From Neorhizobium galegae (GTDB lineage Bacteria; Pseudomonadota; Alphaproteobacteria; Rhizobiales; Rhizobiaceae), in the NCBI RefSeq assembly GCF_017877055.1, contig NZ_JAGIPG010000002.1, forward strand, positions 124,001 through 188,000: a stretch of 64,000 nucleotides of DNA, read 5' to 3'. The translations under genes were made by a program, and so were the position numbers. Positions 17,481 through 27,282 of the stretch are shown in pieces; position 1 is the stretch's first letter, and each line of letters opens with the position of its first letter. Under the pieces are notes generated by a model. It was not told the origin of the DNA. It ran no database searches and worked only from the letters and a program-made list of their open reading frames with translations.

Positions 17481-17996
17481 TCAGGCGGCCTTTTCCTTCG
17501 ACAGGCCTACACGAAGGTCTGTCGCCTGGTAAATGGTTTCGCCATCCGCCTTGAGCCATCCGTCAGCGGTGCCAAGCACCAGACGGCCGCGCATGACGCG
17601 CTTGAAGTCGATGCCATACTCGAGCAGCTTGGTGTCCGGGCGGATCATGCCCTTGAACTTCACTTCACCGGTTGACAAAGCCATGCCCCGTCCGGGCTCG
17701 CCGAGCCAGCCGAGGAAAAAACCGGTCAATTGCCACATGCCGTCAAGGCCAAGGCAGCCCGGCATGATGGGATTGCCTTCGAAATGGCAGGGGAAATACC
17801 AGTCGTCGGGCCTAACGTCGTATTCGGCGCGAAGATAACCCTTGTCGAAGGCCCCGCCTGTCTCCGAAATGTCGGTGATGCGGTGGACCATCAACATCGG
17901 CGGCAGCGGAAGCTGCGCATTGCCGGGTCCGAACAGCTCGCCATGGGCGCAAGAGAGAAGTTCTTCGTAAGAGAAGCTGGACTGCCTGGGTGCCAT
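17481..17996 (-). CDS. fabA: 3-hydroxydecanoyl-[acyl-carrier-protein] dehydratase/isomerase FabA
   Basis: A 171-aa hot-dog-fold enzyme that dehydrates 3-hydroxydecanoyl-ACP and isomerises the trans-2 to the cis-3 double bond. The active-site histidine H71 and aspartate D85 lie in [21 protein letters not shown], matching the FabA family rather than FabZ. The start has [20 protein letters not shown], usual for the family. It is the first gene of fabA-fabB-fabI and is divergent from irr, a linkage conserved in rhizobia. Confidence 0.96.
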   Translation of the reverse strand: MAPRQSSFSYEELLSCAHGELFGPGNAQLPLPPMLMVHRITDISETGGAFDKGYLRAEYDVRPDDWYFPCHFEGNPIMPGCLGLDGMWQLTGFFLGWLGEPGRGMALSTGEVKFKGMIRPDTKLLEYGIDFKRVMRGRLVLGTADGWLKADGETIYQATDLRVGLSKEKAA

Positions 17997-18231
17997 AAAT
18001 TTCCGTTCCCCCCGTTGAACCTTAGACCTTTTGTTTCAGCAGCTTTAGTGCAAGATCGGTCGGAATTGAAGCGTAACGATGAACTTGCGCTCCGCCTGGG
18101 GATGGCAGCCGAGCCACTGGAACATGCGTTTGTTCTGGTCCGCATATAGGAAGCTAAAGACGCAAACCAGAGGCTTGTGATGGAAATTGCGCGTTTTTGG
18201 CCCTTCCGTGGCAGGTATCCTCCGGAAACTA

Positions 18232-18260
18232 TTGAAAGTGCTCGCCGTAAAAGTTATATC
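18232..18260 (+). promoter_or_regulatory. irr: Sigma-70-type promoter of irr
   Basis: TTGAAA (18232-18237) and TATATC (18255-18260) are separated by exactly 17 bp. The predicted start point near 18267 leaves only about 14 nt of leader before the first ATG at 18281, so the downstream ATG at 18314 may be the real start. Confidence 0.65.
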
Positions 18261-18280
18261 GAAAAGTCAAGATACCTGAT

Positions 18281-18730
18281 ATGGGCGCGAAACGGCAGGA
18301 GCTGACGGGCAATATGGCAGAAGCCATTACGGAGATCGAGACGAGACTGCGCCATTGCGGCCTGCGTCCGACACGGCAGCGTGTTGCGCTTGCCGACCTG
18401 CTGTTCGCCAAGGGTGACCGCCACCTGACCGTCGAGGAACTGCACGAGGAAGCCACTTTCGCCGGTGTGCACGTCTCGCTTGCGACCGTTTACAACACCC
18501 TGCACCAGTTTACCGAGGCCGGCCTCATCCGCGTGCTGGCGGTTGAAAGCGCCAGGACCTATTTCGACACCAACATTTCCGACCATCACCACTTCTTCAT
18601 CGAGGGCCGCAACGAGGTGCTCGACATCCCGGTCAGCAACCTGCAGATCGATAACCTGCCGGAAGCCCCGGAAGGCATGGAAATCGCCCATGTGGACGTG
18701 ATCATCCGCCTGCGCGAAAAGAAGAGCTGA
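18281..18730 (+). CDS. irr: Iron response regulator Irr (Fur family)
   Basis: A 149-aa Fur-family regulator that represses or activates iron and haem genes when iron is low. The Irr hallmark is RLRHCGLRPTRQRVALADLLFAKGDRHLT followed by VSLATVYNTLHQF, the recognition helix. A His cluster HHH at residues 102-104 is the conserved haem-interacting site. The N-terminal Cys-Pro haem regulatory motif of Bradyrhizobium Irr is absent, as in Rhizobium Irr. An alternative start at the ATG 18314 has AGGAG upstream and gives 138 aa, closer to the family. It is divergent from fabA. Confidence 0.93.
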   Translation: MGAKRQELTGNMAEAITEIETRLRHCGLRPTRQRVALADLLFAKGDRHLTVEELHEEATFAGVHVSLATVYNTLHQFTEAGLIRVLAVESARTYFDTNISDHHHFFIEGRNEVLDIPVSNLQIDNLPEAPEGMEIAHVDVIIRLREKKS

Positions 18731-18735
18731 AGCGC

Positions 18736-19392
18736 CTACTCTTTCCCTTTCTTCCCTCTCATGGCCTCGTCCTGCTCCCGCCCGGGCCGTGGCCTGTAGC
18801 GCGGCAATGTCCAGCCGTAGTGGATCGCCCCGCCCCGCAGGCCGAAGGCAAGGGCGGCACCCAGCCCCGAGCTCGCATAGAGCGGCAGGCCGAGCGCATT
18901 CGCCGCGGTAAATCCGCAGGCGCCAGCAAGTGCTGCGGTGATGTAGATTTCCGGCCTCAGCAGCACCGAGGGCTCGTTGGCCAGAAGATCGCGCAGGATG
19001 CCGCCGAAGGCAGCCGTCAGCGCTCCGGTGACGATTGCGATCGTCGGCGATCCCGTGGCGGCAAGGCCCTTTGCCGCGCCGAGCACGCTGTAGGCGGCGA
19101 GCCCGATCGCATCGAGCCAGATCAGCAGACGAAAGCGCCATTCCACCCGATGTGCCGTGCAGAAGACGAAAGTGCCGGAGATGACGCAGATCAGGATATA
19201 GGTCGGGTCGAGGACCCAGAAAACTGGCGTGCGGCCGAGGATGATATCCCTGAGCGTGCCGCCGCCGAGCCCGGTGACGGCGGCGAAGAACAGGAAACCG
19301 ACCAGATCGAGCTGCTTTCGGGAAGCGGCGAGCGCGCCGGTCGCGGCAAAAAGCGCAATGCCGGCATAGTCGAGTATCGTCAGCAGTGACAT
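18736..19392 (-). CDS. TRIC-family (UPF0126/YadS-like) membrane channel protein
   Basis: A 218-aa integral membrane protein made of two similar halves. Each half has three to four membrane helices and a glycine-rich signature: GLGGGTLRDIILGR in the first and AAFGGILRDLLANE in the second. This two-fold repeat marks prokaryotic homologues of trimeric intracellular cation channels, which conduct monovalent cations. The C-terminal tail is short and basic. It converges with irr (5 bp between stops), and no functional partner is evident. Confidence 0.85.
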   Translation of the reverse strand: MSLLTILDYAGIALFAATGALAASRKQLDLVGFLFFAAVTGLGGGTLRDIILGRTPVFWVLDPTYILICVISGTFVFCTAHRVEWRFRLLIWLDAIGLAAYSVLGAAKGLAATGSPTIAIVTGALTAAFGGILRDLLANEPSVLLRPEIYITAALAGACGFTAANALGLPLYASSGLGAALAFGLRGGAIHYGWTLPRYRPRPGREQDEAMRGKKGKE

Positions 19393-19508
19393 GTCGGGCC
19401 TTGTGATCCAGCGTCGCGCAAGTGCAGGCCGTTAGCATAGCCGCCGATCGTTGCGCGCGTCATCCTTCGGCGCCCGCCGTGAACAGATGAATTTGCAGGG
19501 GTCCGCTC

Positions 19509-19985
19509 GTGAAAAAGCTCTTGATCATTGTTGTGCAGGCGCTCGTCCTGGTGCTTGCGCCGACATTTGCTTTCGCGCAGCAGCCGCAGCGTTTCAGCGA
19601 TCCGGAAATCTACGAAAAGAATTATTTCCGCAAGGAATGCAAGACTGTCGACTACGGGCCGACCTTCATCAAGCGTTTCGACATCAACAACGACGGCATG
19701 CTGGACCTCGTTTCCAACCAGTCCGACATGACCTGCGACGGGGTCAAGGGACCGCGCTGCACCGGTGAAGGCTGCCCCTACAATTTCTATGTCCAGATCA
19801 AGGAAGGCGGCTACGTCATGGTCGCCACCGCCCAGCTTTATACCTACGAGTTCGTTCAGTACTTCGGCAACATGGTTTTCGAATTGACGATGCATCCCCG
19901 CTTCTGCGGTCGCACCGACGCCAAGCCCTGCGAAATGCGTGTCAGGGTGCGTGGCCTCGATTTCAATATCCTATCGAAAAAATAG
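19509..19985 (+). CDS. Exported hypothetical protein with a calcium-loop-like motif and six cysteines
   Basis: A 158-aa protein starting at a GTG after a CAGGGG ribosome site. Residues 1-23 are a clear signal peptide (MKKLLIIVVQALVLVLAP... ending AFA-QQ), so the product is periplasmic or secreted. It contains FDINNDGMLDLVS (residues 57-69), a DxNxDG loop as in VCBS/FG-GAP or EF-hand-type calcium sites, and six cysteines in the mature part, which could form three disulphides. I do not recognise a named family. It is flanked by oppositely oriented genes and seems to be transcribed alone. Confidence 0.75.
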   Translation: MKKLLIIVVQALVLVLAPTFAFAQQPQRFSDPEIYEKNYFRKECKTVDYGPTFIKRFDINNDGMLDLVSNQSDMTCDGVKGPRCTGEGCPYNFYVQIKEGGYVMVATAQLYTYEFVQYFGNMVFELTMHPRFCGRTDAKPCEMRVRVRGLDFNILSKK

Positions 19986-20003
19986 AACGGTCCGGATGAG
20001 GGC

Positions 20004-20792
20004 TCATCCCGGAAAGAACGAATCGATCCGGCCGGTGAGGTAATAGGCCATCAGGCTCATCCATTCCCGAGCGGCGGTCGTGGTCAGCTGCGCGTTCAGC
20101 GCCGGCTGGGTGAAATCCAGCGACGGGCGGACGATGCCGCTGGTGCGGTAATCGACCGGCCAGGGCGTGACCTTGATCCCGGCCGCCCGGAACAGGGCTA
20201 TCGATCGCGGCATATGGAAGGCCGAGGTGATCAGCAGGCAGTTGTCGAGCCCCTGAGCCTTGAGAAGCCCCGCCGTATTCAACGTATTCTCATAGGTCGT
20301 GCGTGACGCGTTCTCCTTCACCAGCCGATCGATCGCGATGCCGAAGGCGGAAAAGAACCGTTCCGAAGCCTGGGCTTCGCCTTCGTAGGCGCCGCTGATC
20401 GAACCGTCGCCGCCGGAAATCACAATGCGTGCTTCCGGATGATTGCGTGCAAGCCGCAGCGCCTCCACGAACCTGTCGGCAGCCTGGTTGAACTCGATGC
20501 CGCCACGCGCGGTCGTCACCTCGTTTTCGAGCACGCCGCCGAGCACGATCATGCAGGAAAGCGCCTGCGGCTCCTGGGCTGGTTTCGGAAAGCGATCTTC
20601 CAGCACCTGCAGCGCCACCGTGCCCGCGGTCGTAAAGAGCGTCGCGAACAGCACCAGCGTGGTTAGGAACACGGCTAACCCGCCGAGTTTGCGCCAGCCG
20701 GCGAAGACCAGAATTGCGGCGAGGGCAGAGAGCAGAAAAGCGATCGAGAGAGGCTGAGCGAAAACCCAGAAGAGCTTGGAAAGCAGGAACAT
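20004..20792 (-). CDS. YdcF/ElyC-like DUF218 membrane protein
   Basis: A 262-aa protein with two N-terminal membrane helices (about residues 10-30 and 37-60) and a periplasmic or cytoplasmic DUF218 domain. The domain shows CMIVLGGVLENE, RIVISGGDGSISGAYEGEA, ENASRTTYENTLN and LLITSAFHMPRSIALFRAAGI, the standard order in this family. Related ElyC and SanA proteins affect cell envelope integrity and vancomycin sensitivity in E. coli; the substrate is unknown. The next gene on the same strand, a DUF1275 protein, lies 18 bp upstream, so they may be co-transcribed. Confidence 0.85.
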   Translation of the reverse strand: MFLLSKLFWVFAQPLSIAFLLSALAAILVFAGWRKLGGLAVFLTTLVLFATLFTTAGTVALQVLEDRFPKPAQEPQALSCMIVLGGVLENEVTTARGGIEFNQAADRFVEALRLARNHPEARIVISGGDGSISGAYEGEAQASERFFSAFGIAIDRLVKENASRTTYENTLNTAGLLKAQGLDNCLLITSAFHMPRSIALFRAAGIKVTPWPVDYRTSGIVRPSLDFTQPALNAQLTTTAAREWMSLMAYYLTGRIDSFFPG

Positions 20793-20810
20793 CGATGTCC
20801 TTCGGAACGA

Positions 20811-21527
20811 TCAGGCGCGGCGGCGGGCGGAGACGATCGGCTGCTGGAAATGCAGGTGCAGCGGGCGCGGCAGAAGTGCCGTCGCCAATGCAACAGCAAG
20901 GGCCAGAACCGAAACGATCCAGAGCGCATGACTGCCTGCATATTTCGTCAAGAAAGCGCCCGTCACGGCGCCGCATGCCATTCCGGTCCAGGGAACCGTC
21001 TGGATCAGCCAGCCGGTCGGGTTGCGATCGCCGATCAGCCAGCGGCCGATGCCGCGGCCAAAGCGGGAAAGCGCGCCCGTCACATAGGTAAGCCCGATCG
21101 GCAGTCCTTCGATATGTTCGACGGTCGCGTTGATCATGCCCATCGACAGCACAACCATATAGAATTGCAGCCGCGGAAAACCGGCCGCGGGGACCATGGA
21201 AGCGGCAGCCAGGAGGAGCGAGACGCCCGAGAGCACCACGAAGGTGCGGCGCGCCGAGACCGTGTAGGCCAGCACGATGCCGAGCGCGTTGCCGAGGATG
21301 AAGACCCAGAGCGCGATGAAGAGGATGATCGCATGGCTATAGTTGCCGTCGGCAAAGGCGATGGCTGCGCGGGTCGTGTTGCCGGTCATGAAGGAGACGA
21401 AGTCGCCCGAGAGAAGTAGGCCCACCGCATCCGTCATCCCCGCCACGAAGGAAATGGCGGCAACCAGCACAAGACCCGTCATGGTCCGTCGTCTGCGGAT
21501 GATGCGTCTTCGTCTTTCCCTGGTCAT
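20811..21527 (-). CDS. YoaK-family DUF1275 membrane protein
   Basis: A 238-aa protein with about six predicted membrane helices and very basic ends (MTRERRRRIIRRRR at the start). The family signature is FVAGMTDAVGLLLSGDFVSFMTGNTTR in the first third. Members are widespread, small integral membrane proteins without known activity. It precedes the DUF218 gene by 18 bp on the same strand and is separated from the flavoprotein gene by 109 bp. Confidence 0.85.
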   Translation of the reverse strand: MTRERRRRIIRRRRTMTGLVLVAAISFVAGMTDAVGLLLSGDFVSFMTGNTTRAAIAFADGNYSHAIILFIALWVFILGNALGIVLAYTVSARRTFVVLSGVSLLLAAASMVPAAGFPRLQFYMVVLSMGMINATVEHIEGLPIGLTYVTGALSRFGRGIGRWLIGDRNPTGWLIQTVPWTGMACGAVTGAFLTKYAGSHALWIVSVLALAVALATALLPRPLHLHFQQPIVSARRRA

Positions 21528-21636
21528 GGAGCCCTTTCCTCCGCGTAAAACAGCGCGAATCGCGCCCCGAGGCGTTGATCTAGGACAATGCCGGACAACT
21601 AGACAAGAAATCGCAAATCACGCGCTGAAGCGGGTC

Positions 21637-22845
21637 CTATCGCGGGTGCAACCAGGCTTCGATGCCTCGTGCCGCAGCCCGGCCCGTGGCGAGGCATGCG
21701 GTAAGGAGGTAGCCCCCCGTCGGGGCCTCCCAGTCCAGCATTTCTCCTGCGGCGAACAGGCCCGGAAGCGGCTTCAGCATGTAGTTTTCGTCAAGATCGT
21801 CCCAGGCGACGCCGCCGGCTGACGAGATCGCTTCCGCGATCGGCCGCGGACGGACAACCGGGATCGGCAAAGCCTTGATCAGCCGCGCTACTTCCTCCGG
21901 CGCCATCCGGTTGGCATCCGGAAGGAGTTCGCGAAGCAGTGCTGCCTTCACACCCTCCAGCCCGGCGCCCTTGCGGAGCCGGTTGGAGAAGCTCGCCTTC
22001 GTGTCCTGCCGGGCAAGGTCGCGGGCGAGCCGCTCCAGCGTGCGGCCTGGTGCGAGGTCGATGGTCAATGCGGCCTGTCCCTGGTCGAAAAGTCGGTCCC
22101 GAAGGGCTGCGGAATGGGCATAGACGAGGCTGCCTTCGATCCCGTGTTTCGAGATCACGAATTCGCCCTGGAATGTGCCGGCGTCCGAGGTTGTGGAAAC
22201 CGATTTCAGCGGCTCGCCGGCGAAACGCTCGCAAAATGCCTCGCTCCAGGCGACATCGAAACCGCAATTGGCCGGCTGCAGGTCGGCGACTTCCACGCCC
22301 TTTTCTCTCAGCCACGGCACCCAGGCGGCATCCGAGCCAAGCCGCGGCCAACTGGCGCCGCCCAGCGCCGCGAGAGCAGCATCGGGCTCGACAGTGACCG
22401 GCCCTTCCGGCGTTTCGAACCGATAACCGGTTTCGGCAAACCCGACCCAGCGATGCCGCGTCCTGAGCGTCACGCCCTGTACCTCCAGCCGCCGCAGCCA
22501 GGCGCGCAGCAGCGGCGAGGCCTTCATGACTTTGGGAAATACGCGACCGGAGGTCCCGACGAAGGTTTCCGTGCCGAGGCCCGCCGCCCAATCCCGCACA
22601 TCGTCCGGCGTGAATGCCTCGAGGGCAGGGCGCAGTCGAGCGGAAGCACGTCCGAATCGCACCGCGAACTTTGAAAAATCTTCCGAATGGGTGATGTTCA
22701 GCCCGGATTTGCCGGCAAGCAGGAATTTCCGCCCGAAGGTCGGCATCGCCTCGTAGACGGTCACGGCAAGGCCGGCAGCGGAGAGAACCTCCGCTGCCAT
22801 AAGACCCGCCGGGCCGCCCCCGATGATCGCGATCTGCTTCGTCAT
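21637..22845 (-). CDS. HI0933/BaiN-like flavoprotein (NAD(P)/FAD-dependent oxidoreductase)
   Basis: A 402-aa flavoprotein. The FAD-binding Rossmann motif is at the very start (IAIIGGGPAGLMAAEVLSAAG), followed by the family motif GRKFLLAGKSGLNITHSE. The C-terminus has the second FAD contact GLFAAGEMLDWEAPTGGYLL. Members of this group carry out poorly known reductions; the characterised BaiN acts on bile-acid intermediates in a gut Clostridium, so that function should not be transferred. It starts 19 bp after the 5-oxoprolinase stop and may be read from the same transcript. Confidence 0.85.
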   Translation of the reverse strand: MTKQIAIIGGGPAGLMAAEVLSAAGLAVTVYEAMPTFGRKFLLAGKSGLNITHSEDFSKFAVRFGRASARLRPALEAFTPDDVRDWAAGLGTETFVGTSGRVFPKVMKASPLLRAWLRRLEVQGVTLRTRHRWVGFAETGYRFETPEGPVTVEPDAALAALGGASWPRLGSDAAWVPWLREKGVEVADLQPANCGFDVAWSEAFCERFAGEPLKSVSTTSDAGTFQGEFVISKHGIEGSLVYAHSAALRDRLFDQGQAALTIDLAPGRTLERLARDLARQDTKASFSNRLRKGAGLEGVKAALLRELLPDANRMAPEEVARLIKALPIPVVRPRPIAEAISSAGGVAWDDLDENYMLKPLPGLFAAGEMLDWEAPTGGYLLTACLATGRAAARGIEAWLHPR

Positions 22846-22864
22846 GCCTCCCGGTTACGGCAGA

Positions 22865-25800
22865 TCAGTCCGCTTTGCCATAGCCTCCGGCCGTCGGCGT
22901 CTGAACGGTCACCGCTTCGCCCGCGTCGATGATCGTCTGAGCGCAGCCGCCGAGTTCCTCGAACGTGCCGTCCAGGCGGCGCACCGTGGTCTTGCCAAGC
23001 TCGCCGGTTTCGCCACCGGCAAGCCCGTGTGGCCTGATCGTCCGATGCGAGGAGAGAATGGCGCAGTCCATCTTTTCAAGGAAGCGAATGGTCCGCTTCG
23101 TGCCGTTGCCGGCCGAGAACTTGCCCTTGCCGCCGGAATTTTCGCGGATATGGAAATCCTCCAGCAGAACCGGATAACGCGTTTCCAGGATTTCCGGGTC
23201 GGTGAGGCGGGAATTGGTCATGTGCACATGCACCGCATCCGTGCCCTCGAAACCGGTCCCGTCGTTGAACACGCCGGCCGGCGAGCCGGAGCACAGCGTC
23301 TCGTAATACTGGTAGGTCGCATTGCCGAAGGTGAGATTGTTCATCGAGCCCTGGCTTGCCGCCATCGCACCGAGCGCGCCGAACAGCGCATTCGTCACAT
23401 GCTGGCTGGTCTCGACATTGCCGGCGACGACAGCCGCCGGATATTGAGGCTTCAGCATCGATCCTTCCGGCACGATGATCCGGATCGGCCGCAGGCATCC
23501 CGCGTTCATGGGAATGGAACTCTCGACCATGACGCGGAAGACATAGAGCACCGCGGCACGGGTCACCGGCTCTGGTGCGTTGAAGTTGTTCTTCTTCTGG
23601 GGGCTCGTTCCCGTGAAGTCGACCGTCGCCTCGCGTTTGGCCTTGTCGACAGTGATCTTCACCTGGATCACGCTGCCCTGGTCGGTCGGGTAGGAGAATT
23701 CGGAATTGCCGAGTTTCTCGATCACCCGGCGCACGCTCTCCTCGGCGTTGTCCTGCACGTGGCCCATATAGGCCTGCACCACGTCGAGACCGAACTGCGC
23801 GATCATCTTGCGCATTTCGTGCACGCCCTTTTCGTTGGCGGCGATCTGGGCGCGCAGATCTGCGACGTTCTGGGCGACGTTGCGGGCAGGGTAGGGGTGG
23901 TTGGAGAGGAGATCGGTGATACCCGCCTCATCGAACCGGCCGCGATCGACGAGCAGCACGTTGTCGAACAGCACACCCTCTTCGTCGACCGTCGTCGCCA
24001 GAGGCGTCATCGAACCCGGCGCTGTACCGCCGACATCGGCGTGATGGCCGCGCGAGGCGACGTAGAAGAGAATGTCCTTGCCCTCGGCATCGAAGACCGG
24101 CGTAACGACGGTGATATCCGGCAAATGGGTACCGCCATTATAGGGCGCGTTCAGCGCGAACACGTCGCCGGGGCGGATCCTGCCCTGGTTCTGGGCGATG
24201 ACGCTTTCGACCGACCGGTCCATGGAGCCGAGATGCACCGGCATATGCGGGGCGTTCGCCACCAGCGCACCATCCGCATCGAAGACGGCGCAGGAAAAGT
24301 CCAGCCGCTCCTTGATGTTGACCGACGATGCGGTGTTCTGCAGCGTCACGCCCATCTGTTCGGCGATCGACATGAAAAGATTGTTGAACACTTCGAGCAG
24401 CACCGGATCTGCCTGCGTGCCGATCGGCCTGGCGCGGGAAAGTTCGGCGACGCGCTTCAGAACGACGTGGTTCAGCCTGGTAATCTCGAAGGCCCAGCCG
24501 TCCTCCACGACGATCGTCTGGTGCGGCTCGACGATCAGGCACGGGCCGTTGGCACGCGAGCCCGGCTTGATGTCGGCGCGGCGGTAGACCGGCGCCTCCC
24601 GCCATGCCCCGCTGGAGAAGAACTTTGTCTGTTCGGCGGCCTTTGGCGCGCTGTCGCCCAATTCGAACTCAGGTTCGTCGGAATCGGCACCGCCGCCGAT
24701 CGCCTCGACCTCATAGGCCTCGAAGATGATCTCGCGGTTTTCGAAGATGAAGCCGAACTGTTTCTTGTGGGCCGTCGCGAAGGCGAGTGTCATCTTTGCC
24801 GTATCGGCGAGAGTTACGGGCAAGGTGGTATCCGTGCCCTGGTAGCGGAGATGGGCGCGGTGAAGCACCTCGGTTTCCGATGCGGTCACGCCTTGCGAGG
24901 CCATTTCCTCCAGTACGCTGGCGGTCAGCTCGTCGCGGATGGCCCCAAGTGTTTCCAGCGCCGTCGCGAGTTCGTGCGATACCGTGCGCTGGCGGGTGGC
25001 GCGGATATCCGCAAGGCCCATGCCATAGGCCGAAAGGATGCCGGAGAACGGGTGGATCATCACGGTCGAAATGCCGAGCGCATCGGCCGTCAGGCAGGCA
25101 TGCTGCCCGCCGGCACCACCGAAGCAGGTCAGCACATAGTGCGTGACGTCGTAGCCGCGCTGAACGCTGATCTTCTTGACCGCATTTGCCATGTTCTCGA
25201 CGGCGATCGCCAGGAACCCGTCAGCTACTTCTTCCGGCGAACGGCCGTCGCCGATCACTCTGGCCATGTCCTCGAAGGCGGCACGCACGGCATCCGCATC
25301 GAGCGGCTGGTCGCGGTTGGGGCCGAAGATTGCCGGGAAGAGCTTTGGCGAGAGCTTGCCGAGCATGACATTGGCATCGGTAACCGTCAGCGGCCCGCCG
25401 CGGCGATAGGCCTTCGGACCGGGATTGGCGCCGGCCGAATCCGGGCCGACGCGAAAGCGGCCGTTCTCGAAATGCAGGATCGAACCGCCGCCGGCCGCCA
25501 CCGTGTGGATCGACATCATCGGCGCGCGCATGCGCACACCCGCAACTTCCGTTTCGAACGAGCGCTCCAGCTCGCCGTCGTAATGCGACACATCGGTGGA
25601 CGTGCCGCCCATGTCGAAGCCGATCATCCGGTTGAAGCCTGCCAACCGCGACGTCTCGACAGCGCCAACCACGCCGCCGGCCGGGCCGGACAGGATCGCA
25701 TCCTTGCCCTGGAACAGCCGTGCTGCGGTCAATCCGCCGGAGGACTGCATGAACATCAGTTGCGCGCCTTGGCCGTCGGTGGCGTCCAAGCCGGTGCCGA

Positions 25801-26491
25801 GTTCGCCGGCCACCTGCTCCACGTAGCGGCGCAGGATCGGCGAGAGATAGGCATCGACGACAGTCGTGTCGCCGCGCCCGACCAGCTTGATCAGCGGCGA
25901 AACCTCATGGCTGACGGAAACCTGGGTGAAGCCGATCTCGCGGGCGATCGCCCCTACCAGCTGCTCGTGAGCCGGGTAGCGATACGCATGCATGAAGGCG
26001 ATGGCGACGGCGCGGAAACCGGCGTCGAATTGCTCCTGCAGCTGAGTGCGGATCGTCGCGGCATCCGGTGCCGCCTCGATCGTGCCGTCGGCGCGGACGC
26101 GTTCGTCCACCTCGACAACCTGTTTGTAGAGCAGTTCCGGCTTGATGATCTTCTTGGCGAAGATGTCGGCGCGGGCCTGGTAGCCGATTGCCAGCGCATC
26201 CCGGAAGCCGCGCGTGGTGACGAGCAGCGTGTTCTCACCCTTGCGCTCCAGCAGCGCATTGGTGGCAACGGTCGTTCCCATCTTCACCGCGCCGATCGCA
26301 TCGGCTGGAATGGCGGCACCGGCCGGCACGCCGAGAAGCTCGCGAATGCCCTGCACTGCGGCATCGCGGTAGGCTTCCGGATTCTCGGACAGGACCTTGT
26401 GGGCCACAAGCGATCCATCCGGCTTCCGCCCCACGATGTCGGTGAACGTGCCGCCGCGATCGATCCAGAAATCCCACTTAGCCTCGGTCAT
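22865..26491 (-). CDS. 5-oxoprolinase / hydantoinase-type fusion protein (HyuA-HyuB)
   Basis: A 1208-aa cytoplasmic enzyme that fuses the HyuA-like half (about residues 5-690) and the HyuB-like half (about 700-1205), the layout of ATP-dependent 5-oxoprolinases. N-terminal [17 protein letters not shown] and the later [13 protein letters not shown] are the actin-like ATP-binding motifs; [13 protein letters not shown] and [10 protein letters not shown] belong to HyuB. The reaction is most likely 5-oxo-L-proline + ATP + 2 H2O to L-glutamate, with N-substituted hydantoins as an alternative. It is divergent from a TRAP transporter, which probably imports the substrate. Confidence 0.88.
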   Translation of the reverse strand: MTEAKWDFWIDRGGTFTDIVGRKPDGSLVAHKVLSENPEAYRDAAVQGIRELLGVPAGAAIPADAIGAVKMGTTVATNALLERKGENTLLVTTRGFRDALAIGYQARADIFAKKIIKPELLYKQVVEVDERVRADGTIEAAPDAATIRTQLQEQFDAGFRAVAIAFMHAYRYPAHEQLVGAIAREIGFTQVSVSHEVSPLIKLVGRGDTTVVDAYLSPILRRYVEQVAGELGTGLDATDGQGAQLMFMQSSGGLTAARLFQGKDAILSGPAGGVVGAVETSRLAGFNRMIGFDMGGTSTDVSHYDGELERSFETEVAGVRMRAPMMSIHTVAAGGGSILHFENGRFRVGPDSAGANPGPKAYRRGGPLTVTDANVMLGKLSPKLFPAIFGPNRDQPLDADAVRAAFEDMARVIGDGRSPEEVADGFLAIAVENMANAVKKISVQRGYDVTHYVLTCFGGAGGQHACLTADALGISTVMIHPFSGILSAYGMGLADIRATRQRTVSHELATALETLGAIRDELTASVLEEMASQGVTASETEVLHRAHLRYQGTDTTLPVTLADTAKMTLAFATAHKKQFGFIFENREIIFEAYEVEAIGGGADSDEPEFELGDSAPKAAEQTKFFSSGAWREAPVYRRADIKPGSRANGPCLIVEPHQTIVVEDGWAFEITRLNHVVLKRVAELSRARPIGTQADPVLLEVFNNLFMSIAEQMGVTLQNTASSVNIKERLDFSCAVFDADGALVANAPHMPVHLGSMDRSVESVIAQNQGRIRPGDVFALNAPYNGGTHLPDITVVTPVFDAEGKDILFYVASRGHHADVGGTAPGSMTPLATTVDEEGVLFDNVLLVDRGRFDEAGITDLLSNHPYPARNVAQNVADLRAQIAANEKGVHEMRKMIAQFGLDVVQAYMGHVQDNAEESVRRVIEKLGNSEFSYPTDQGSVIQVKITVDKAKREATVDFTGTSPQKKNNFNAPEPVTRAAVLYVFRVMVESSIPMNAGCLRPIRIIVPEGSMLKPQYPAAVVAGNVETSQHVTNALFGALGAMAASQGSMNNLTFGNATYQYYETLCSGSPAGVFNDGTGFEGTDAVHVHMTNSRLTDPEILETRYPVLLEDFHIRENSGGKGKFSAGNGTKRTIRFLEKMDCAILSSHRTIRPHGLAGGETGELGKTTVRRLDGTFEELGGCAQTIIDAGEAVTVQTPTAGGYGKAD

Positions 26492-26547
26492 GGTCCGCCC
26501 TCAAATCAAACTGATATGCTCTAACGAAAACATTTCGTCGATAAAAC

Positions 26548-26589
26548 GTCAATGATTAGTTGACAGGAAAATGCACATTGAAGCATCAT
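26548..26589 (+). promoter_or_regulatory. Candidate TRAP operon promoter with overlapping inverted repeat
   Basis: TTGACA (26560-26565) and CATCAT (26584-26589) are spaced 18 bp apart and point towards the TRAP genes. GTCAA (26548-26552) and TTGAC (26560-26564) form a perfect inverted repeat with a 7-bp gap that overlaps the -35 box, a layout expected for a repressor site. The MarR-type regulator at 29668 is the nearest candidate ligand. Confidence 0.45.
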
Positions 26590-26694
26590 GCTCGCTGAAC
26601 GGGCAGGAAGCCACCAAGAGCTCCACCCGGATAACCGGCAACCGAGGGGAGCCGACCATGCCGTTTTTTCGATCCTGCAACAGGAGGATGAACC

Positions 26695-27279
26695 ATGTCC
26701 TCCGCTGATCCCCGCCACAGCATATTCCCGGATTGGCTCCGGAAAGGGCTGGATGCACTCTACCTCTTTTCCGGATATCTCGCCGGACTTTTCCTTGTCG
26801 CGATCTTCCTGCTGATGATGGCGCTTTCTGCCGGCCGCCCGCTTGATATCGACGTGCCGGCGGGTGACGATTTCGCCTCCTGGTGCATGGCGGCAAGCGC
26901 CTTTCTCGGCCTCGCCCACACGTTCCGCTCCGGCGAAATGATCCGCGTCGGCCTGCTGGTCGAGCGCTTCACCGGTACGGTCCGCCGCGTCGTCGAGATC
27001 TTCGCCCTGGTGATCGGCACCATCGCGACGCTCTATTTTGCCTGGTTCGCCTTCGACATGACGAAGACCTCCTGGCAGTTCAACGACCTGTCGCAGGGCG
27101 TCATCGCGGTGCCCTTGTGGATTCCGCAGCTCGGTTTCTGCGGCGGCCTGATCATCCTCGCGATCGCCTTCGTCGACGAACTCCTCCATGTCCTGTTCGG
27201 CGGCTCGCCGCGCTATGAGAAACCGGAGCCGCAAACGGCCGAGGAAGTCATCGAGCGCGCCATCCAGAGCGGGGCGTGA
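26695..27279 (+). CDS. TRAP transporter small permease (DctQ family)
   Basis: A 194-aa membrane protein with four predicted helices. It has the DctQ hallmark of a polar stretch between helices 2 and 3 (FRSGEMIRVGLLVERF). It pairs with the large permease encoded 3 bp downstream to form the membrane part of a sodium-driven TRAP transporter. An AGGAGG ribosome site precedes the ATG. This is the first gene of the TRAP operon, divergent from the 5-oxoprolinase. Confidence 0.92.
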   Translation: MSSADPRHSIFPDWLRKGLDALYLFSGYLAGLFLVAIFLLMMALSAGRPLDIDVPAGDDFASWCMAASAFLGLAHTFRSGEMIRVGLLVERFTGTVRRVVEIFALVIGTIATLYFAWFAFDMTKTSWQFNDLSQGVIAVPLWIPQLGFCGGLIILAIAFVDELLHVLFGGSPRYEKPEPQTAEEVIERAIQSGA

Positions 27280-27282
27280 TCC

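Noticed and set aside
22823..26524. Open frame of 1233 codons antisense to the 5-oxoprolinase gene
   Set aside because: It mirrors the true gene almost exactly, is rich in Arg, His, Gly and Ala, and shows no domain motifs. Such mirror frames are common in high-GC coding DNA.
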